Assembly: GCA_038502055.1 (NCBI GenBank)
Contig: JAXRKN010000025.1
Location: 620,001-684,000 of the forward strand
Direction of reading: 5' to 3'
DNA: 64,000 nt
DNA from: Tanytarsus gracilentus
Lineage: Eukaryota > Arthropoda > Insecta > Diptera > Chironomidae
Of this stretch, positions 10,001 to 20,243 are shown in pieces (the stretch's first letter is position 1; every line of letters starts with the position of its first letter). The notes beneath the pieces are model-generated. The model had not been told where the DNA came from. It saw only the letters and a program-made list of their open reading frames with translations, and searched no databases. Position numbers and translations under genes: made by a program.

Positions 10001-12040
10001 TCACACACCAAGACGCGTGTAAAATACTGTTATTTAACATCTGAAAGCTTTCAAGATAATTTTTATTTTCTTTTATTATCAGGTTGTGGGGAAAGAACGC
10101 AACACTTTGATTTATACTATTAATGTACCCAAGTCTATGAATTCAACTAAATTTCACAACGCTCTGATCGTTTGCATCGCTGGCGAGAATTCACAACGAG
10201 AAAAGTTCGAATCTGAAGTGAGAAAAACTTTCCGGTGAGAATTTATTGCTTTGATTTTAAACGAAAGCTTTACATTTCTTTCTTTCACTTCAGCTATATA
10301 CTTGGACACTTGTTCACAGCTTTTGAGCTCTACGAAGAAAAGAGAGTTCGCTACCAATGTCAAAATCTTCTGCAGGTTGCTCGACGCTTACTCAGCAAAA
10401 TTGGTGACTTATCGCAGCTTCTTCGGGGTGTAATGGCTGAAGCACGAGAACTGGCAAAAGCGGAAAGATGTTCGCTTTTTCTCATCGATAAGGATACGGG
10501 TGAACTGGTGTCTAAAGTATTCGATGGAAATGCAGTGACACAGTCGAAGCAATCTAAAGAGGTTCGAATGAGTGGAAATCAAGGCATTGCTGGACATGTC
10601 GCCCAGACAGGAAAACTCTTGAATATTCATAATGCATATCAGCATCCGCTCTTCTATAAGGGCATTGATGAACAGACAGGATTTAAAACTCGCAATATTT
10701 TATGCTTTCCAATATGTGATGAGGAACAGGCGGTGATAGGTGAGATTTAATATTATCAAATCGAATTTTGACTACAAAAATATGACAAAATGATTTTATA
10801 AAATTAACTGTCTTGTGTGAGCCTAAAATTGCTAACCTCGTAATTTCCGTTTTCCTCAGGTGTCGCACAACTCTGCAATAAACTTGATGGCTTTCATTTT
10901 GACAAGTGCGACGAGGAGACTGCCACAGCATTTTCAGTCTATTGTGGCATATCAATCATGCACTCGCTTGTGCATAAGCGAGTTCAGAAGGCGGAAGCTC
11001 GCTATAAGCTCAGCCAAGAGTTACTACTCTATCACATGAAAGTGCCCGATATTGATATCAAAAATTGCCTCAATCAGTCGTGTCTGGAAGCGGTTTCGGA
11101 GCAGTATGGAAAGTTTTGCAATTTTGCCTTTTGTCCACGCGATGTAGACGATCAAAGTTCAATTTATTTGAGTGTGCGAATGTTTATGGACTTGAACTTT
11201 GTGCAGGACTTCAAAATACCCGAGGACAAACTCGCTCGATTTTTACTACTCGTTCAAAAAGGCTATCGATCAATGCCTTATCACAATTGGCATCATGCAT
11301 TCTCCGTCGCACACTTCTCGTATGCATGCATGAAAAATTTACGACTCATCGAGCGTGGAATTATCACGAAAATTCAAGGTTTCTCTCTGCTGGTGGCGGC
11401 TCTTTGTCACGACTTGGATCATCGTGGATTTAACAATTCTTACATGACACAAAGCGGCTCAATGTTGGCTCGTCTTTATAGCTCTGAGGGATCCGTTAAT
11501 GAACGTCATCATTTATCGCAAGCAATTTGTATCCTCAACGACGAAGGAAGCAAAATATTAGACTCACTTAAAACGGAACAGTTCATGGAGTCGATTGATT
11601 ACCTTCGAGAACTAATTCTCGCTACAGACCTTGCAAATCACTTTAGGATCGTAAAGGATTTAAAAAAGTTGACATCAACAAACATTTGTGAGAATCAGCG
11701 GCTTCTTCTATCTCTCATAATTACGTGCTGTGACCTGAATGATCAGATTAAAAGTTGGGATACCGTATATAGGGTTGCGGAACTTGTTTATACTGAATTT
11801 TTTACGCAGGGTGACTTAGAGCGACAAATGGGCATCTCACCAAATTTAATGTTTGATCGTAAGAAGGCTAATGTACCCGCACTCCAAATTGAATTTCTCG
11901 ACTCGGTAATTCAGCCAACCTTTGAAATTTTTGTTAATATTTTTCCTGAAACGTCCTCATTTCTTGAAACCATTCGAGTGAATCGCAAGCATTGGATTGA
12001 AATTTGCGAGAGTGAAAAAAATGAAAGCCGCAAGAGCTAA
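2921..12040 (+). CDS. PDE2-type GAF-domain 3',5'-cyclic nucleotide phosphodiesterase
   Basis: Five exons: 2921-3178, 7096-7194, 10083-10234, 10294-10739 and 10860-12040. They join in frame to 711 residues. Residues about 1-170 are a divergent GAF-A. Residues about 190-350 are GAF-B, with GIAGHVAQTGKLLNI, TGFKTRNILCFPI and the NK..F.KCDE cGMP-binding signature. The HD-type catalytic domain follows, with metal ligands in HNWHHAF, ALCHDLDHRG and ITCCDLNDQ, and the purine-clamping Gln in ALQIEFLD. Similarity is closest to vertebrate PDE2A (YCGISI.HSL, YSSEGSV.ERHH, ATDLA.H.RI.KDL), which hydrolyses cAMP and cGMP and is stimulated by cGMP. The ATG at 2921 is the first in frame, but PDE2A is normally about 900 residues, so one or more 5' exons may be missing; an AG acceptor at 2862 could serve one. 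The large introns hold several repeats. Confidence 0.9.
4056..4560 (+). mobile_element. Repeat family A, copy 2
   Basis: In a PDE2 intron. It begins tttttagtgtaacccac, continues with the gtccgtccgtccgtctgttc and gagatctcggctcctgag blocks, and ends gggttacgcggcaacacccac then ttttgaaacatttttt. It is about 500 bases long with no coding capacity. It lies in the opposite orientation to copy 1 at 1776-2766. Confidence 0.65.
4910..5255 (+). mobile_element. Repeat family A, copy 3
   Basis: Same ends and orientation as the copy 350 bases upstream: tttttagcgtaacccaa at the left, gttgggttacacccacg and ttttgaaacattttttc at the right. It has lost the inner microsatellite of gtcc units and is about 345 bases. 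Copies 2 and 3 sit in direct orientation in the same intron. Confidence 0.65.
6204..6332. mobile_element. hAT-like MITE with internal 10-bp tandem repeats
   Basis: Terminal inverted repeats ccagggctgagaa and ttctcagccctgg enclose about six copies of a 10-base unit (cctacagtgc, cctgcagtgt, cctacaatgt and similar). The element is flanked by a perfect 8-base duplication aattttta at 6196-6203 and 6333-6340. An 8-base target-site duplication is typical of hAT transposons; assignment to that superfamily is inference. Confidence 0.8.
6771..6868 (+). mobile_element. Repeat family A, copy 4, truncated
   Basis: Left end tttttagcgtaacccacac with the gtctgtcgtctgtcgtctg block. It is then cut off by a homopolymer-rich stretch of doubtful sequence quality, just before the second PDE2 exon at 7096. 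Confidence 0.55.
6869..7076. other. Homopolymer-rich stretch, probable assembly or gap-fill artefact
   Basis: About 200 bases made almost only of runs of A with short T and G runs, unlike the surrounding intron. It interrupts a repeat-family A copy and ends 20 bases before a coding exon. It looks like an error-prone fill of a repeat gap rather than natural sequence. Confidence 0.5.
8655..8743. mobile_element. hAT-like MITE, second copy, different internal repeat
   Basis: Same terminal inverted repeats as the element at 6204 (agggctgagaacat and atgttctcagccctgg). The interior is a tandem repeat of another 10-base unit (aaggcccgtg, aaggcccaca, aaggccctca). The flanks agattttt and agtatttt match at 6 of 8 positions, an eroded target-site duplication. 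Confidence 0.7.
9215..9262 (+). mobile_element. Fragment of the retroelement family found in the P450 exon
   Basis: The segment gttgcagctcctgaggtagg followed by gattcccgggggg matches the minus strand of the P450-inserted element at about 48425-48475 (gttgcagctcccgaggtggg, gattcccgcgggg). The copy runs into a homopolymer-rich stretch and cannot be followed further. Confidence 0.55.
9240..9395. other. Second homopolymer-rich stretch, probable assembly artefact
   Basis: Runs of G, A and T of 7 to over 20 bases follow directly after a recognisable retroelement fragment. The pattern is the same as at 6869-7076. Both lie inside repeats in PDE2 introns, and the true sequence is probably longer or different. 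Confidence 0.5.
9547..9680 (+). mobile_element. Repeat family A, copy 5, right-end fragment
   Basis: Contains ctgtccgtccatctttctg and aagccaatactgatctgtta, then gggttacacgacaacacccac and a terminal gaaccattttttt. The block around 9595-9645 is the reverse complement of 1805-1865 in copy 1, which links the two copies. Confidence 0.55.
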
Positions 12041-12377
12041 AAATGGTCTAAAGTTCTTACAAAATACTTAATAATTTAATTTATCAAGAAAATATACGAG
12101 TATATGTATGGAAAATTGAGTAACTGGTTCAATTTTGCTTTAAATTTACTTTGAAATTCAATTTTGAAATATGGTGGGATTTTATGGGAACGATGAATTT
12201 TTTAAAGAGACGAAACATGAAAAAATTAGAAGTATATAAATTTTTGAACATTCCAAAAGAGTATATATTGGGATGGTTGCCCACGGCCTTCAATATATAA
12301 AATAAGTATTGGCAGATACCGCGGCACCAAAACAACAACAAAAAAATTTGCTATCACTAATTTTTTTTAAGAAAACG

Positions 12378-12638
12378 ACAACTCGACTTATTCATGTAAA
12401 GTGCAGAGTTAGAAGATTTAAAAAATTAAGGTTGTATTGGTAAAAGTTGCATTAGTATTGAATTGCCGAGTGAGTCTGCACTCGGCAAAAACCAAATTTG
12501 TTTACATTTTTCCCACAAATAATTTTTTTGTTATTTTATTTCTGAGTTGCAACTCTTTGAAACCGAATTCGAGCTGATCCAAATTCGAAAGAAAATATTT
12601 GAAAAGTGATCCATCCACTCATGAACAAGTCGAGTTGT
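12378..12638. mobile_element. hAT-like MITE, 261 bp, with 8-bp target-site duplication
   Basis: 19-base terminal inverted repeats (acaactcgacttattcatg and catgaacaagtcgagttgt, one mismatch) are flanked by a perfect 8-base duplication agaaaacg at 12370-12377 and 12639-12646. The interior has no coding capacity. It holds a perfect 8-base-pair hairpin, gccgagtg-agtctg-cactcggc, at about 12466-12489. It lies about 340 bases after the PDE2 stop codon. Confidence 0.85.
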
Positions 12639-12918
12639 AGAAAACGTTTCAAAAAATTTATTCCTCCCAATTTAACTCCACAACTTGATAGACCAAAACA
12701 TTATAATTTTTCTCTTTTATCGCACAACAAACAAAACCTCTAGCTTAAATATACTTATATATATATATTTATTGTGTAGAGCCATAATAAAGCTCCCGTG
12801 CGCGATTTTTACGTACGTTCACATAAAAGCTTGTTGATAACTTACTAGAATTTATTACAGAACGTTTGCTGGTCAAACTTTACTTTTTAATTTAATCGCT
12901 TCCCGAAAACGAGATTTA

Positions 12919-13358
12919 CCAGGGGGCCCACAACTACCATATAAATTTTATATGGATTTATATGGATCTTTAATATGGAACAAAAAATTTTTTAGCTAAA
13001 TTAATGGAAGTTTACTTACAATTTTATTTTAAAATGCAATAAAACCAGGTATTTAAGTTGAGTGAAGTAATCGATTCCCCTTCCAGCACCAGATCTCACT
13101 TCACTGGATCTTAACTCAGAAAAAATAAATGAAATTTACACAAAAAATCCGCAATCGACTTGAATTGACTCTTACTTCGCTCAACTTAAATACCTGATTT
13201 TATTGCATTTTAAAATAAATTTTTTTGTAAAGTTCCATTAAAATAATTAAAATCATTTTTTGTTCGAAAGTATATCTTATTATAACATATTTTATTAACT
13301 TTTAAAGATCCATATAAATCCATATAAAAATTTATATGGGAGTTGTGGACCCCTTGCT
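12919..13358. mobile_element. Fold-back element, near-full-length palindrome
   Basis: The left arm starts agggggcccacaactaccat and the right arm ends atgggagttgtggacccctt. The complementarity continues inward through the repeated tatatgga segments and the aggtatttaagttgagtgaa / cgctcaacttaaatacctg pair, almost to the centre near 13120. The whole 440 bases could fold as one long hairpin. No reading frame is present. Confidence 0.75.
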
Positions 13359-14747
13359 CTTAACTTTAGTGCAGAGTACCGAAGAGTGAAACTAATACGA
13401 TAAAACTACCCATACTCACAACTTTTCGTCACCCTAAATAAAAATAGCTCGAAAAAGAAATCTAATAAAGTCAAATTTAAGTTTATTGAATTTTATTTTT
13501 GAAGTAAAATTTTATTTTGTATGAGATATTTCAGAATGTCCTCTCCATTACTAAAATAAAAACGACACTAGAAAACAGCGCTTGAAATGGCACGTGGGAG
13601 GAAACATTTTCATCACACGCTTTTCGAAGCGAAAATTCACTTAAAGTGCTTTTTTTATATCTTTAATACCCTTCGAGGGGCAAACGAAGGAGCCGAATTT
13701 ATTTTGGCAAATTAAATATTTTTTAGTCAAAACAAATTTTTCTTTGCATTTAAATGCATTTACATAAAATTCTAGGCGTTCTGGGCAAAACTCTAGCGAA
13801 TTTGGCAAAACTATCGGCAATTTTGGCAAAAGTAGTTGAGTATTCGGCAAAACGGTCGACATTGAAGAACTTTTTAAATTCTTTTTAAAAACTATTGATT
13901 CAAATTTAAGATGAAAGTTGAAGGTAATTAAAGTGGCACATTTTCTGCTTTTACTTAAATATCTAAGATGAATTTTAATTGTTCAAAGGAATACTGATTC
14001 TCTAACGGCTAAATAAAATCTGGATTACTTTTTGATTATTGGATCACATCGTAACTCAGAAGTTAAATTGAAATAAAAAAATTATGAGAGAAATGTAAAC
14101 AAATACACTTTTTATTAGAGTGCCTACTTACTCGTCACACCAATATTTAAAACCTTCTAACGAATCAGTATGACTTCAAAAATTAATTTATTTAATCCGG
14201 GATGCTAACACCATTCTTTTGACGAGAAAGTATCTATACTTTTTAGATTCAAAATTTGATGATCTCGCATGTGGCAAAAGTTTAAGATAAAAATAAGGCT
14301 TTTGAGGTGACAAAGAGAGTTTTCTCTCAATATCAGAAACAATATATAGCAAAGCTATAAATATATGTTCTATATATATTTTTCGCGATTGGTACATGCA
14401 CTGCTTCGTTTAATGCAGGTAAACCAACGAGGTAATTTAATTTTTTTCTCGTTAATTAATGCAATTCGTGACTCTCCAATACTTTGTAGAGGAATTTATC
14501 ATCATCTTTAATCAAATTCCAGAGGAGTTGATTGGGTACAGCTGTCAATTGTGTTATTGATGCAGTAAGAAGAAATGAGAATTATGTCACGATGCCAACG
14601 CTTATGATGTACGCTTCACATATCCTTCGGTACATGCCAAATTCTGTCTCGAATATATACTGCTTGAATTGATCTACGGTGTGTGTTAAATTATTTACTA
14701 AATCAGACGGAAATATTTGATCAAAAAGTTTTCGTTGATATCTTGAA

Positions 14748-14839
14748 GACGCGGTAAGGACGGAAGCTGCGCTGGTTTGCGTCTGTCCAAGTTGAAAGAC
14801 TTGCGAGGCGACCCATTTTTTATTATCATTATCATTATC
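14748..14839 (+). mobile_element. Short 5'-truncated retroelement copy with long target-site duplication
   Basis: 92 bases beginning gacgcggtaaggacggaagc and ending in a tandem attatc tail. A perfect 28-base duplication flanks it (14720-14747 and 14840-14867). The segment ggtaaggacggaagctgcgc then tggtttgcgtctg also occurs near the 3' end of the longer copy at 16369-17134. Poly-repeat tail, 5' truncation and long duplications point to target-primed reverse transcription. Confidence 0.85.
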
Positions 14840-15873
14840 ATCAAAAAGTTTTCGTTGATATCTTGAAACTTTGTATCGTTGGAAATTAGAAAATTATTAA
14901 CAATTTAACAACTTACAAGCTTAAATTTCAAATCCTAAAAATCCTAATAAAAAAAATATATTTCAAAGCTTCTAATAAAAGCTCAAATTGAATTTTCTGT
15001 AACATCAAGTTTTTTTAACGCTCTCGTATTTCCATGTCGTCATGGTTTAAATTAAATACTTTCATTATTCTTCTTGAAATATTGTTTATCTCAATGCTTT
15101 GTGAAAAATGAGAAAATGCTCTAAGATATTCCACGCAAAATCTTGTCCATAAAAAAGTTTATACTACAACACTCCAAGAAAGCAAAAAAGGAATATTTGG
15201 AATGAAGAATTATTTGTAACGTTTTGGCTTGTGTAATTTTTTTAACAGACCCAAATGAAGATCTAGAAAAAGCTTGAAACTGCCTGAAAATAAAAGCCGA
15301 AAATTTCTAATGAGCTCAATTTTCCTTGGAAAGAAATTTCGGGTCCTATTAAAAATTATTGCGTAAACTTTTTGCTGTGAAGATTCATATAATATTTTAA
15401 AAATTTGATCCTAATTTACAATGGCGTACACTTATTAAATGCGTGAGACATGAAAACCTTTGGAGGCCGTAAATTTAAATAAAAGTATACTTTTTGTATA
15501 CAATTGTCTATTGAAAAAACGTTGGCGCCGAGATTTAAATTTTATTTGTATGAGGATTTTTGAATTTTAACGGTAACATTAGGGCATGTCCCACGCAGGA
15601 CTTATTAATTCAAATGGAACTGGAAAAATATTAAATGACTGACATCAAAGCAAATGCAGCTTCGATAATTTTGTTTTGTAACTTATAAATATTGCGTTAA
15701 AAGTTTAAATACTTTAAATATTTAATCATTTTTATTATCATTTGTTTTAAATTAAAAATTTCCTCGTACATATTTTAAAAAGTACATTATTTTATATAAT
15801 TTGTTTATCTTTATTTACTCGCATATAGTTGTATTGAGAAAATGATAATAACGAAAAAGAAATTTAATATATT

Positions 15874-16161
15874 ATGCATAATAATAATACGAGGAAAAAG
15901 GATAGCCAAATAAAATTTTCGAGTATAATCCCAATGTCATTTCGTTCTCAACTCAATCAGATAACTTTCGATGATATGAAACGAATATCAACATACAATT
16001 TTATTGATAGACAATTAAAGTTAAATTCTTCTCAAAGAACTACGGCAGAGAGGTTTCACCAATCGGGTGGAAATGAGGTAAGCAATAATTATTCAAAAGT
16101 GTCGGAAAAATCATTAATTGAAGCGAACGAATTTAATGGTCGCAAAAGACGACAACTCTAA
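15874..16161 (+). CDS. Unrecognised small reading frame
   Basis: A 95-residue ATG-initiated frame, basic and Asn/Ser/Lys-rich, ending GRKRRQL. I recognise no family. A possible splice donor gaggtaagc at about 16074-16082 could make its first part a coding exon of something longer, but no partner exon is seen nearby. There is no signal peptide and no membrane segment. The AT-rich setting makes a chance frame of this length quite possible. Confidence 0.15.
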   Translation: MHNNNTRKKDSQIKFSSIIPMSFRSQLNQITFDDMKRISTYNFIDRQLKLNSSQRTTAERFHQSGGNEVSNNYSKVSEKSLIEANEFNGRKRRQL

Positions 16162-16368
16162 TGGCTGTGTGCTTAGTCTATGACGTCTGAAAATCATAAA
16201 TATCAAGGATATGAAGCTTTCTAGCATAGTCATTGTTATGCTCTCATGATGATACTAAAAATGCAATATAGTTTTGCATTCAGTGATGGGATGTCATGTG
16301 GTGCTTTCTAAATATTTGGATTCTCCAAAATAGTTTTACTTTGAAAAAAATTATTAACATAATCTTCA

Positions 16369-17134
16369 GGAGTTATCATCCCCCTGTTGTAAACAGAGTG
16401 ATTTTGTCTTCAACAATTTTAATTTAAAATAGTTTTAAGTGTGTTTTCAATCATTAATTTATTTCAAATGTGTTATTAAGTGTTTCATGTTCAATTTCAC
16501 CATCAAGTTTCATCGATTAATCGTGTAAGGAAGTGAGAATGAGTGAATTTTTTTTATTGTGAAATAAAATTTTTAAAATTTCATTTTTCGTTTTTTTTAT
16601 CTTCTCGCTCATTCTCACTTCGGAAAGTTACTCTCCAATTATTTTCTTCATCGGTATCATGGAGAAATTTATTTATTTATTTTTATTTTTATTTTATTTT
16701 AATTTATTTTTTTTTAATCATTGATTTCAAATTTAAATTTTATGTTAAATGTTTGTCTGTTTTGTGCCGTGAGTGGTCCAGCTCATAACGGTTAGTTATA
16801 GCTGAGGAAGGTAGTAGTGACGGAAACTTTATTCAATGCGGTCGAACCACTTTTATTATTTATTATATTTCGGGGGACAGCAGGACTTTAAAAGCAGCCT
16901 TTCGTTTTTCCGGTTGGCACCGCTCCCTGCTTACTCCATATAGAACACGATGCGGGGTAATTCGATCGCCGGGTGGATAGGGCTATCTTCCTTATTCATC
17001 TAGCGGCAATTCTTGAGTCGTAGCGTATCCGACGCGAGAACTACGGTAAGGACGGAAGCTGCGCTGGTTTGCGTCTGACCAGGATCGAAAGATACCTGAG
17101 AGCTATCACATCGTTAAATACCAATACCAATACC
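16369..17134 (+). mobile_element. Non-autonomous retroelement, 766 bp, with 25-bp target-site duplication
   Basis: The element is flanked by a perfect 25-base duplication (16344-16368 and 17135-17159) and ends in a tandem aatacc tail. Inside are a hairpin made of gtgagaatgagtga near 16534 and tcgctcattctcac near 16605, and a block gctgaggaaggtagtagtga followed by ggaaactttattcaatgcgg. Both parts recur in the P450-inserted element at 48261-49521. There is no long reading frame. The structure fits a SINE-like or truncated non-LTR element. Confidence 0.85.
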
Positions 17135-17786
17135 AAAAAAATTATTAACATAATCTTCAACTTTAAACCATCAATAAATTTTTTCCTCTTTTGTTATTAA
17201 CAAACAAAAAAAAATCCAATAAACACACAAGAATTTGCATCGTTTCACACACCAACACTGACTTTATTGAATCGACTTCAACATAGAACTTTATCCTATA
17301 TGTTTACAACCAATGTTTATTTAGGAGCACGAAAGTAAGATTTAAAATCATGGTGTTAAGGAAAGCAAGACTTACGAAATATTGGTTTTTATGAAATTCG
17401 AGAGTACAAAATTTTTTAGTTAACTTTATGAGTTAGAATTTAATTTTATTGAGAAGTTTTTGGAAAGAAAATTTTTTGCAGCAGGGATTTGAGTTTTATT
17501 TTTAAGACTGTATATTCTTTAAATAATGAATGCACTATCTCATACAAAAACTTTTAAAGCCAAAAATATTTTACAATGTGAAAAAAAGCTGTGTGTCCAA
17601 TGCTGATTCATAGCTTAAATTATATCGCTGGCATACAAATTTATTTTTCATTAATATCTAAATCTCATCATTAATTCAAATCAATTCTGCTCAAAAATAA
17701 TTTTTTTAAATTCTTTGAGAAATATAAAATAACTTTTTAATAGCGTCTTTACTATATTATCTGAATTTCATTTAATAAATTAGTTG

Positions 17787-20243
17787 TTAATCTATACGTT
17801 CGATGAGTTCATTTTCTTTTGGTTGCAGAAAATCGTTCGTAATGGCATTAACAATTTCTTTGAGGTTCTCTTGAACTTTTTTCCAGTCGCTTTAATGAAA
17901 GACAAAGCGTTAAAATACATTTAGTTTTTTTTTTAAATTATTAAATTAAATTTTTACCTCTCTTCAGGCTTGGCGCAATATTCCGCATAGTATTTTATTT
18001 TAGGCTCAGTTCCTGAAGTCCTCAGAGTCACAACCGTTTCATTGTCCAAAGTGAAAGTGATCATTTGTGAGCTTTTACTCGATGGCAAAGAAGACTTGCC
18101 ATCAAATTGCGAAGTATCGATTCCTGTCGTAAGATCTCTAACGTTTGCAATTCGATACTTTCCATCGAGCACGGAACGCGGATATTGACCACTTTCTCCC
18201 TCCCAGTTTCTTATTCGTTCAAAAATTCGGTTAATTTTTTCACCTTCATAGCACAAGAAATAACTGCTAAGAGAATAGTGATAGCCATAAGTTTCATAAA
18301 GTTGATCAAGTTTCTCGGCGAGACATTTGCCCTCTTTCCTTTTCAAGAACGATGCAAGAGTGACGAGATGAGCGGAAGCTGAAACTCCATCTTTGTCTAG
18401 TACGGTAGGTGAGAACATGAAGCCGATTGCTTCCTCAAATGCGAAGAGAATTTCTTTTCCCTCCTTCATGAGTTCAACACTGCGATTGCCCATCCATTTA
18501 AAACCTGTGAGCGTTTCTTCGAAATTAAATCCCTCGATGCGGCTCATCGACTTTAGCATTTTGCTGCTCACGGTCGATGCGAGCATATAACAATTGCTTA
18601 GATTAGTAACTGAATTTTCCTTATGGTACTGCATCGACCACCATCCTAAGAGTGAACCAATTTCATTGCCATTGAACACCTTCCACTGCTTTGTTCGTGG
18701 ATCTCTTTCGGCCACGGCAAGACGGTCAGCATCTGGATCATTGGCAACAATCAAATCACTTCCGACATCATCCGCCAATTTCATTGACAAAATCAAGCAT
18801 GATTTCCCTTCTTCAGGGTTTGGAAACTTTACAGTGGGGAATTCAGGATCGGGATCTCTTTGCTCCATGACTGCATACACTGGCTTTAATTTGGAAATTT
18901 CAAAAGCTCGTTCAACAAATGGAAAGCCGACACCGTGCATCGCTGTGTAAACTACCTTAAGTTGTGTCTCTTTGTTGATATCGACATATTTCTGAGGAAT
19001 CACGTTCTGGAGCTTTTCGAAATATTCCGTGAACATTTTTGGATATGGGTCACGGCAGAGGGAGGAAGTGAGCGCTGTCTCGACATTCCATGAAGACTCG
19101 AGAGGACTAAAAAATAAAAGATTGAAGAATGTGTGTTGAACCTTTTCATATATTTTAATTTTTAAAATGAGGAATTTTTTAAGTTTGTTTTAATTTAAAT
19201 CCCTTAATTTAAAAAAGAACTGAAAATTTAGTTTCCATCCCTTGATATCAACCCTCAAACTCACACCAAATTCTTTAAAATACTGTTTTGGATGTTCTTG
19301 TCGTGAGGTGATATGATTTGTGCCGAGTTAGTCCAATAAACTTTGTAACCATTATCCTCTTTCGGATTATGAGATGCTGTTACCATCACGCCGAGGAGAG
19401 CATTCTTTTGCTGGACGCAAAATGGCACGAAAGGCGTGATGGTAAGGGTACTGTAAAGGTAAACTGGAAAGTTTTCGTTGATGAAAATTGCTGCGGTTAA
19501 TTCTGCAAATCTAAAATGAGATAAATAATGTAATGCAAATAATTATTGGAAGATCTTTTACGTGACCTAACCTTCTACTATTGTAGCGACCGTCATAGCT
19601 CAAGACAATGCCACGTTGTTGATCCTTTTCATCGGGGTAGCATTCCTTAACATATTTCACCAAACCCTGGCCCGTTTGAACAATAACTAAGTCATTCATA
19701 GAGTCAAAACCGGCTCGCATAGGACCACGAAGACCAGCTGTTCCAAATGCCATGCGACTCAAAAGCCGTTTACTGAGCGTTTCGTAGTCTTGACTAATGA
19801 CTAATGACTTGATTTCGTGCAGCGTTTTTTCATTCTAAAAAATTATTTTTAACCGTATAGTTATTTTATTTATTTTTTAAAACTGATATTTTTTAAATTT
19901 TAATCGTTATTAATTATTTAATATGCAAAATTTAAAAACATAAATTTGAAAGAAGACATTAGTTTTTTCCATTATCAGTTTTAGTAAATACTAATATTAT
20001 CATGAAGCACGCCATAGAACGTAATAATTTTCTCGTTAAATTAATTTTTTAAACCATCAATGTTCCGAAAAAGCTTAGTGATATCAGCGTGGGAAACTTT
20101 TAAGGTTCACTGATATGATACTCATGTTAGTTTATTTTTATACTAATTTAATTTCAAACCTTATCCCAATGGAGCCACTGCTCGATTTTCTTATCAAGCT
20201 CTTCATTTCCAGTGTTTCCTTGCAAAATGTCACAAGCTGCCAT
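17787..20243 (-). CDS. Phosphoglucomutase-2 / phosphopentomutase
   Basis: Five exons on the minus strand: 20243-20160, 19834-19572, 19510-19265, 19106-17958 and 17889-17787. They join in frame to 614 residues, matching the roughly 610 residues of animal PGM2. Motifs in order are FGTAGLRGPMRAG, the active-site phosphoserine loop VTASHNPKEDNGYKVYW, the metal-binding ANDPDADRLAV, the sugar loops TGFKWMGN and FAFEEAIGF, and the C-terminal phosphate-binding RTSGTEPKIKYY. All catalytic features are present. From family knowledge it interconverts ribose-1- and ribose-5-phosphate and glucose-1- and glucose-6-phosphate in the cytosol. It is divergent from the STARD10-like gene, with 1.4 kb between the starts. 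Confidence 0.95.

Larger units (their letters stand above)
12041..17786. other. Gene-poor interval between PDE2 and PGM2
   Basis: Apart from four mobile elements and one weak small frame listed separately, I see no gene in these 5.7 kb. A short imperfect repeat of ggcaaaact units occurs at about 13785-13855. The rest is AT-rich sequence without recognisable coding exons. Confidence 0.55.

Noticed and set aside
16755..16850. Possible tRNA-derived promoter (ggtcgaacc resembling a B box) in the retroelement core
   Set aside because: The A box is not convincing and spacing could not be established, so I do not call a tRNA gene or a tRNA-derived SINE.
18107..18950. Plus-strand frames opposite PGM2
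   Set aside because: Antisense shadows of a well conserved coding exon.
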